From positions 1 through 35,092 of the forward strand of contig JAFGSR010000205.1 in NCBI GenBank assembly GCA_016934515.1: a stretch of DNA of 35,092 nucleotides. The letters run 5' to 3'. The stretch comes from Sedimentisphaerales bacterium. GTDB taxonomy: Bacteria > Planctomycetota > Phycisphaerae > Sedimentisphaerales > SM23-30. The notes under the pieces were generated by a model that was given only the letters and a program-made list of their open reading frames with translations, did not search any database and was not told the DNA's origin. The first letter of the stretch is position 1. Every line of letters begins with the position of its first letter. The position numbers and the translations under genes were made by a program. Positions 35,014 to 35,092 of the stretch are shown here, in pieces.

Positions 35014-35092
35014 TTTTTTTAACTTGTTAAATAACAACAACTTACGATTTTCGACAACCTGTGTCTTTTCCCGGAAATACCCTGATTTTGCC

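Overview
The window looks like chromosomal DNA of a Gram-negative bacterium, most likely a planctomycete of the Phycisphaerae type. This is inferred from gene content: lpxB (lipid A), a DUF5107-TPR protein, DUF2961/GH172 and GH5/GH113 carbohydrate enzymes, GspG-like pseudopilins with an A|F or G|F processing site, and many short heptamer-type intergenic repeats. No phage, plasmid, IS transposase or CRISPR array was seen.

Layout. (1) 1-4,490: a CorA Mg2+ channel, a small conserved helical protein and an exported propeller-type protein, all on the minus strand. The block is bracketed by two direct copies of a 166-bp element, at least one of which ends in inverted repeats. (2) 4,492-10,665: three minus-strand genes in a row (OPT-family transporter, exported DUF5107-TPR protein, two-TM K+ channel with an RCK domain). 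(3) 10,943-16,764: plus-strand carbohydrate island with a small membrane protein, a lipoprotein fusing GH172 (DUF2961) to a GH43-like propeller, and a GH5-FN3-beta-sandwich-GH113 protein broken by a one-base frameshift. A tRNA-Arg(CCT) follows. (4) 17,046-18,748: minus-strand REC protein and GAF-HD-GYP c-di-GMP phosphodiesterase. (5) 19,155-32,379: a long plus-strand run of PAS histidine kinase, GAF plus degenerate GGDEF, STAS, GspE/PilB ATPase, GspF/PilC, PilM, PilN, PilO, PilP/GspC-like, major pseudopilin, strong terminator, three minor pseudopilins and a PilX/GspK-like protein. (6) 32,680-35,013: AraC-type regulator, LpxB and tRNA-Arg(CCG).

How it fits together. The most notable unit is (5) together with (4). 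Three signalling proteins (kinase, enzymatically dead GGDEF, STAS) are joined by overlapping start/stop codons to each other and to the pilus/secretion ATPase. A REC plus HD-GYP pair is encoded divergently across a 406-bp intergenic region that holds a perfect 16-bp palindrome. This suggests a two-component, c-di-GMP-related and STAS-based input into assembly of a type IV pilus or type II secretion-like machine. No secretin or prepilin peptidase is encoded here, so those must lie elsewhere. The exported polysaccharide enzymes in (3) would be natural extracellular partners for a secretion or adhesion machine, but nothing in the sequence links them directly.

Base composition changes along the window whatever the gene strand: the plus strand is G/T-rich up to about 22 kb and C-rich from about 28 kb. 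That pattern fits a replication-strand switch (terminus-like in this orientation) or an inversion boundary.
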